Positions 57,935 through 64,000 of a stretch of DNA of 64,000 nucleotides are shown here, one piece after another (position 1 is the stretch's first letter; every line of letters begins with the position of its first letter). Source of the DNA: Marsupella aquatica. Taxonomy: Eukaryota > Marchantiophyta. The notes beneath the pieces are model-generated. The model ran no database searches, was not told the origin of the DNA, and saw only the letters and a program-made list of their open reading frames with translations. The DNA is taken from positions 14,136,001 through 14,200,000 of the forward strand of contig OZ316891.1 in assembly GCA_973895155.1 (NCBI GenBank), read 5' to 3'. The position numbers were made by a program, and so were the translations under genes.

Positions 57935-60900
57935 AAGGTATAAGAGGAGGTATAGAGCAGTCCTATTCCTGTCTGGCAAAGCATCCATCTAGGTATGGAC
58001 AAACCCCATACCTGCCTGGTCGAGTATGGTTTTATAGGCTTTATCTTTCCATTTCCATAGCACTGTGCCACTATACTATACCAGCCCAATACTAGTTTAA
58101 AAAAAAAATTCTACTTAATTTTTTTTTTGCAAGCAGCAAGGGGGCAAAGACCACCCAAACCAAGAGGACAAAAGGCACCGAGGGTGGTGGGGAGAGGCGC
58201 CCAACCCCACCGGGGGGGGGGGGGAATTACTCAGGTCATGAGAGCCTTCAAAAGAGCCATTGGAGAGCGGCCCTAACAAAAACCCAGTGTACATAATCAA
58301 AGTGTTCTCCTCGTGGTGACTGCTTTGAATTGGCAAGATGTGTTCAGGTGCAGCCATGGTATTAATTGTGCACTCTGGTTGGTAGCTCCTTTTAAAATCC
58401 AAGAAAAATTTATGAAAGAATGCCGGTGTGACATGACAATGTGGCCCATAAGAAAGTGTGAATACCCTACATTAATAGCTCAGCACTTAGTAGAGAAATG
58501 TGCTTGAGTTTCTGAGATCCCAGGTCTAAAACTCAAGGATGTGACCTTGAAATACTTGGCTGTTTTGGTGGATGTGAACTTTTGGGGTCTCATGAAGTGT
58601 TTAATCGTTGTGGGGGCCCAAAAACCCAACTCATAGTGGCGGGAGTGGGGTTCCATGGCAGGCCCCTGTTTGGCCTATATGCTTCATATGAGTCTTGAGA
58701 GGATCTGTTTTTTTGTTACTGTGAAACTTTGTATAAGTGGATAATGGAAATTTGCTCCACAAGAAGTAGCAAAGTAATTGTTGGCCCCCAGATCTTGAGA
58801 TGGGAGAAAGAGAGGGTGATTTTTAGTAAATTGGGATATCACTACTGAGTGACTAATAATGAGCTCAGTCAGGGCCATGCACTAGCTCACACTTTCTTAT
58901 ATGCAATGCTGCTGTTGGATCATGCTGAGGATGGAGGGCCAAGGTCTCAGGAGTTTGAATTCATGAATAAGATTGAACAGATTCTTTTTCCTGTTTTTTC
59001 ACTTAATATCCCATAGTTTCTGATGCAATGTTTACTAGATGTAGATCTCAGATGAACCTTTCTTTTGAGCCCTTGCTCACAGCCAATACTGGAGAGGGGG
59101 CGCCGGGACAGTTAGTGAAAATGTGACGGCTGTGGGGAGGGGCCGGATGATTGCGCATCCCATGGGTGAGGCTTGTGTACTTCAATGTGTGGTTTAATGT
59201 AGGAAGTGGATAAACCCTGGGATGTTGACATAATTACCAGCTAGATGGGACTATTTTAGTAAAATGAGAATGATTTTCAATACTTTTTTAAGATTGAATA
59301 GGTAAATTCAGGGGATAAATTTTATGCAAATGATGCTCCTATGGACAGAGCTGGCGTACTATGCAAGCCCAGTGGATTGTAACATCTTATACATCTTCCC
59401 TTATTGAGACCCTTCTTGTTTCCAATCAGTTTTCAACAACAAAGGTTAACCTTCAATGTCCCCAGCCAATGTCTCCCTTAATATACAATAGAACTGGCTC
59501 TTCTTGGGTTCTTTAGAAGCTACTGAAGAGTACTTTCTAGCCAGTCTAATATCTTTAGTTTTCACAAAGGATTGAGAGAATCACAAATATCTAAAGAATA
59601 TTCTATCCAAGACTCCATCACTCACTGTCCACATTTGGCGTTTTAAAGCTTTGGAGCTGCTAAATTGACATTTATGACCTCTCTCTATACCAGCAGGAAT
59701 CTGATTTTTTTGGGGTTTGTATGAAACTGCTTGGAAGATCTTTCAAATTTCATTGAGAATTGAGAGAAATAAAAATTTCCCAAGATGACTCTGTTTTCTT
59801 GCTACATTTCACTCATCTAACATGTACTACATGAGCAGAAAGAAGGGTGCGGCTGGCTGTCCATCCTGGTTGCAAAATTCTATCCTGGCATTTTGGCATG
59901 GAGGGATATCCTCGGTTCAATTTCTGAGATTGAACATTCCCATTATTATAAGCATAAATCGATCCCACCTGGTGCAATGTATTGGGTCCCGTTTAGCCAC
60001 GTCTTCTTACGTATGAACGTTTCCAGTACACCTTAAAGGCAGAAATCAAGGATACCAATAAAATAATTTGCAACTGCTCCACAATCATTCTAAGGGGGGC
60101 CACTCCACCCCACTCCAGAGACCCCACCATTGCCTGGCTCGGCTCAATGTCGCTGCAGGAGTCGTGAGCTGCAGGAGTCATTCAATGTCGCCGTAGGAGT
60201 CATGAGCTGCAGGAGCCATGAGTCCCAGAAATATGCTAGCACCACAATCATAAAAATCATAGAAAATATGTTACCCTATGTGCCTGCAGACAAAGACTTT
60301 TTTTACTTTGATTTGGCAGACACAAGTATTGAACATTCATTTCAAAGATATTGGATGTCGGCAATCTCCAGTCAAAGAATATGAGTGTCGATGAATTGTG
60401 TAACAAGCACTGAAAACACTCAATCCATTTGCGCAGCAATCTCTCGGCAGAGAATTATGTTAGAGAAAGCACTCAATCCGAGTCCGCCACAAATCTCTCG
60501 TCAAAGAAACTTGAACTATCGTCAATGATTTACGTATTAGAAGCAGCACTCAAATGAATCTCGATGCGCAGCTTACTAACGGACGATCTCTCCTTGAAAA
60601 AAACGAGAAAGCAATCAATTTCACCGACGCCGAGCATTTAGTTTTTAGTTTTTAGAGGCATCATTGAACCTCCGTGCATTCCTGAAAATCTGTGCAATGC
60701 AAAACACACTCAGTCTTAACACCATCGGAGTGCTTCCATGAGCATCTAGAAATGGACTGGTCACAATCCTCGTGAGGTCCCTTTTTACGTCGCTCCGAAG
60801 AGTCCTGCAATCGTATGTAGCAATTCAAACTATCGACGACCTCCCTTCCATTTATCGTACGGGAAGCCAGGAGAGAACTATCTTGTCGGGCATCGTCCCG

Positions 60901-61860
60901 CTGTGCGAGCTGCCCTGACTGGTTGTATGTGCAGGCTGCCCTCGTTGTATGCTGTACTTGTTGAATGGGATGCAAGAAATTTTTTCAAGGCAGAGGAACT
61001 ATCGATTCAGTGGCTGCCCGCGTAGTAGCCTGTACTCGATGAATGGGATTCAAGACTTTCACGGCAAAGGGAACTATCAACTCCCTGCATGGGGCTCGGT
61101 GGTAGCAACGAGTACCTTAAAACAGACACGGAGGCAACGATTGAGTGCACCATGTGAACAGCTCTGGTCGTAAAGTGTTCATGGGACGACATTCATTTTC
61201 CGTGACATGAAGTTAAGATTCAGACTATAATTTTGGAGGAGCAGGCCGGTGTCTGGTTGGATTTGCTTTTGTGGCTCGTCTCGTTTTTTCGGGGCCCGGC
61301 TTGTTTCCTGTCTTGTGTTTTACTTGCTAGTATAACGTGCTTTCGAGACGAGAATTTCGGAGGCAACACAACGCAAAGGAGTCGTAGCAGTTCTGCAATT
61401 GATCGGCGTAGCTTCCACGAAATGGGCTACTCATTTGCTGAGAGTGAAACGTTGGCACTGACAAGTACCGTGTAATCCTACTACACTTATCCAAATGGTC
61501 AGAGAAGAGTAGCCTTAAGTTCAGTCCTATGAATCGGAATACGGTAAACAGAGCGTTAACACATGGAATTCTGCCGACACAAAAAGACAAATTGGGGAAT
61601 AAAAAAATAGAAACCCCACACCCCACACCCGGCACACCGTCTGGTCGATTGCAAAGATGCAGACGACCAGTAGACTAGCTGTAGCAGGAGAAAAACTCAC
61701 CAATGGCCAATGGGCACGTAGACTTGTTAAAGCAAACGCCATTAAGTTTCTCTACGTCAACCACTCGCCCCGAAGGCAATCCACCAAGCACAGACAAAGA
61801 CAATGAAGAACAGAGGTGACTCCAACACAATAGATTTCCTTTAAAAAAGAATTATAGTAA
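57935..61860. other. Intergenic, no gene seen
   Basis: A run of 14 G lies at about 58202-58215. Short GCAGGAGTCRTGAGCTGCAG-type repeats occur at 60150-60225. A pair of about 78-bp direct repeats lies at 60953-61090 (GTACTTGTTGAATGGGAT and GTACTCGATGAATGGGAT). Frames are short and unassigned. Confidence 0.45.
60953..61090 (+). repeat. Diverged tandem duplication of about 78 bp
   Basis: TGTACTTGTTGAATGGGATGC at 60953 matches TGTACTCGATGAATGGGATTC at 61031. Both continue with AAGGCAGAGGAACTATC-like sequence. Confidence 0.65.
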
Positions 61861-61863
61861 AAA

Positions 61864-62640
61864 TTGTACACTCAAAATTGCTGGCTGCACACTCAAAATT
61901 GCAAGTGGGCAAAGGGGAGAGCCACAATTCGAAGGATTGGATCCAAAGGATCTCTTTATGCTCAGAGCCCAAAGCGAAGAAGCTCTACTGTACTCAATAC
62001 CGAGGGTAGGTATTCCCACCCTGAAGTTGTTGCGGCCCCAGGTGCACTTTATCTAAGATATATTGACAGATCTACAAAGAAACCTTATCTAACTACTGTA
62101 GTCACTCTACAAGGAATATTTGAAAACAGACAAACACGAAAGATCAAAATCGTTTGCTGAAGTAAGCCCGGTCTAGGATTAGGGGTAACATGACGGGTAA
62201 TCCTTTCCTTCGTATCCGGAAAGTTAGACCATCTCCAAGCTCAGCTGGACAATTATGTGAAGTAGCTGCTACTGTAGGTTGCTCTCGTGGAATCCTCCCT
62301 CCCAAGATCCACCGGATTAGCCAAGAACTATTCAAATCACCAGAAGCCATATTAGGAGTTATCCCCGGCCCTCCACATCCACAGTACATCTAACTTGTTC
62401 TTCTCTCGAATTCATAGCTGCACAGCGTCCACCTCGACAACTCTTCGTCGAACAGGATGCTTTCCAACAAATTTGTCAGGCCAGACAAGTTGAACTCCAG
62501 GAACCTAACCCCACCAGCTCCGAGTTGAACAAGAGACCTCCAAAAGCTGGTTGGCGAGAACGTTGGCTGTTGCACCGAACCGAATCATATTATCGCATGT
62601 GGACGACTCTGGAACTTCCTGTTTCAGCTCTCCCTCCCTC
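61864..62640 (+). other. Segment with three successive unassigned frames
   Basis: Frames 61864-62160 (with GRYSHPEVVAAPGALYLRYI), 62190-62393 (with SPEAILGVIPGPPHPQYI) and about 62410-62620 (with RPPRQLFVEQDAFQQICQ) follow each other on one strand and look less random than the rest of the region. They could be exons or a broken coding element. I do not recognise a family and find no firm splice sites. A CCCT microsatellite follows at 62628-62652. Confidence 0.25.
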
Positions 62641-62969
62641 CCTCCCTCCCTCCGTTCCCAAGAATAATGATAAATATATAACCTTGTCGCAGTCCAAAAT
62701 TTATCTGTATGATAATAATATCAGGGCCAGTCCTGATAAAGTTTACACACATCGGCTATTCCCGTAAGGACACTGGATATAGCTACTAAGTCGTACTATG
62801 GCAGTACATATTATGATACAGTTGTAGATAGGATGTTAAATAGTGCTGCTACAGCTGCTGCACAAACAACTGCAGCAAGAAAGAAACGGTCTAGACCACG
62901 GCCATCTGTTTGGATAAAAGCCCCAGCTTGGTGACGGTGGAGGGCAGCGACTGCCACTTGTTCTTGCAA

Positions 62970-64000
62970 CTATTGAGCCTTCAGCGCCCCCACTTGCTCC
63001 TTTAGCAGCCCTGCTGGTGACTCTTTTAAAATCGACACGAGCCCTCCTACTTTCCCTGCAGCCGCTTTTTGGGTGGACGTTCTTGGGATCACCGAAGGGG
63101 GTTCCCACTCCGCCACGGTGAGGTCACTGTCCCCAGCTGCAGCTGAATAGTCGCTACCAAGCCCTATCAATCCCATTAGATTAGCTCCTCGCACCTTTCC
63201 CTCGGGCTCAGGAGCTTGCGACTTCATCATCTGCTGAGGCAATCCCTTCGCCGATATCTTATCAAGATATTTCTCTGCAGTACACTCTTTCAGAGCCATC
63301 TTCAGATCTGCTGCCTTGACGTAGCACTTCTCCATGTCGGTGGTGAACTTTGAATCCCACCCAGAGCTCCGCAGGGCGATCTGCCCAATATCAATCCCGT
63401 CAGGAGATATGGCAGAGCTAGACGATGCTCCGTTCGTGGTCCTCCGATAAGCGGAGAACCATTTAGCTCTGATGTAGTCTGGCTTCCTCCAGGGTGGAAG
63501 ATGTAAACCTTTCTTCTTGAGAGATCGTTTCGCAGAGTCGCACATGATATTCACAATTTGTTGCAGACGGTCGGACTTGCCCACGTAGATGGAAGGCAGC
63601 GACTGCAGCAGTGCACTGTAGAGGCTGGTCGGCCGGGCGATTTCAAACTGGGCCTTGAAATCGACATCCACGAGAATCCTCTCCCTCCTACCGGCAATAT
63701 CCACTATCACGTCAATGTACTCGTAATCACCTGAAACAAAAGCATGTAGATAACAACGTCAGCTTCGGGGCCAAACCAAGTTGCAGCATGAAGACATCGC
63801 CCAGAATAGGCAAGGAAACATGAATAACAGACCTTGCCAACTCAACATACCAACCATGGGATTAAATCCTATATCTTTTGAGCCCTACGACGAAAGCTTT
63901 AGTTAGACATCTGGACTCTTGGGTCGACGGAGCAATTAGCCGAAGCTAAAACAAGGAGAATGCATTCTAAATTATTACCTCCAGGAAAACCACCGGCGTG
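62970..64000 (-). CDS. DUF506 / PDDEXK-like family protein (partial, 5' part outside window)
   Basis: Last coding exon 63730-62970, preceded by an intron 63978-63731 and by the end of the previous exon (64000-63979, reading HAGGFPG). Joined in phase the text continues GDYEYIDVIVD. The family core is clear: ILVDVDFKAQFEIARPT, YSALLQSLPSIYVGK, IMCDSAKRSLKKKGLHLPPWRK and the YIRAKWFSAYRR end. The remaining 130 residues are a poorly conserved tail rich in Ser, Gly and Ala. Plant DUF506 proteins are widespread; their PDDEXK-like fold is predicted and biochemistry is largely unknown. The N-terminal half lies beyond position 64000. No break is seen. Confidence 0.9.

Noticed and set aside
1-64000. 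tRNA or rRNA genes
   Set aside because: I looked for tRNA B-box-like sequence and conserved rRNA stretches by eye and found none that I could support; a covariance-model scan would be decisive.

Overview
The window reads as nuclear DNA of a land plant. Five protein genes are recognisable, all with GT-AG introns and all of plant-typical families. The spaces between them are long, AT-rich and full of old transposable elements. Absence from the common angiosperm repertoire of the odd transposon described below makes a seed-free plant (bryophyte, lycophyte or fern) my guess, but nothing here proves it.

Host genes, left to right: a SURF1 cytochrome-oxidase assembly factor (minus strand, about 1-2446, C-terminus beyond the left edge); a kelch/guanylate-kinase fusion gene with 13 coding exons (plus, 25762-30482); a small C2-domain protein with a long Pro/Tyr/Ser/Gly tail (plus, 33049-36739); a CCCH zinc-finger/KH RNA-binding protein (plus, 46591-48517); and a DUF506 (PDDEXK-like) gene running off the right edge (minus, 62970-64000). 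I rebuilt exon structures by hand; coding lengths come out as whole codons with matching splice phases for the three complete genes.

The accessory region 6992-21289 is a nested stack. The outer layer is a Copia LTR retrotransposon on the minus strand (LTRs 6992-7361 and 20933-21289, 5-bp target duplication ACAAA, tRNA-Met-type primer site). Its 3' region carries a solo LTR of another family (7584-7941, duplication TTGTT). Its leader is split by a 9.2-kb DNA transposon (10713-19867) flanked by a 9-bp duplication CCCTCCAAG.

This DNA transposon is the most unusual object here. It has two divergent genes. The minus gene resembles a transposase N-terminal half with a WRKY-GCM1-like zinc finger. 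The plus gene (14600-18349, three introns) looks like a ParB/sulfiredoxin-fold domain joined to a beta-class DNA methyltransferase, a fusion otherwise typical of phages and bacterial mobile elements. Thirteen copies of a 15-bp palindrome, TAGCGCCNGGCGCTA, are scattered through the element. They occur in the divergent promoter, both flanks and every intron of the plus gene, but in no exon. I suggest a self-recognition system: the element encodes a DNA-binding or DNA-marking protein and carries its sites only in non-coding DNA. This copy is decayed, with five in-frame stops that are all explainable by C-to-T change and no frameshift in the plus gene.

The remaining space holds degenerate tandem arrays, a Tourist-like MITE (24792-25198), a second solo LTR (57585-57929), a piece of a non-LTR-type retroelement (55904-56581) and long stretches with nothing I can name.
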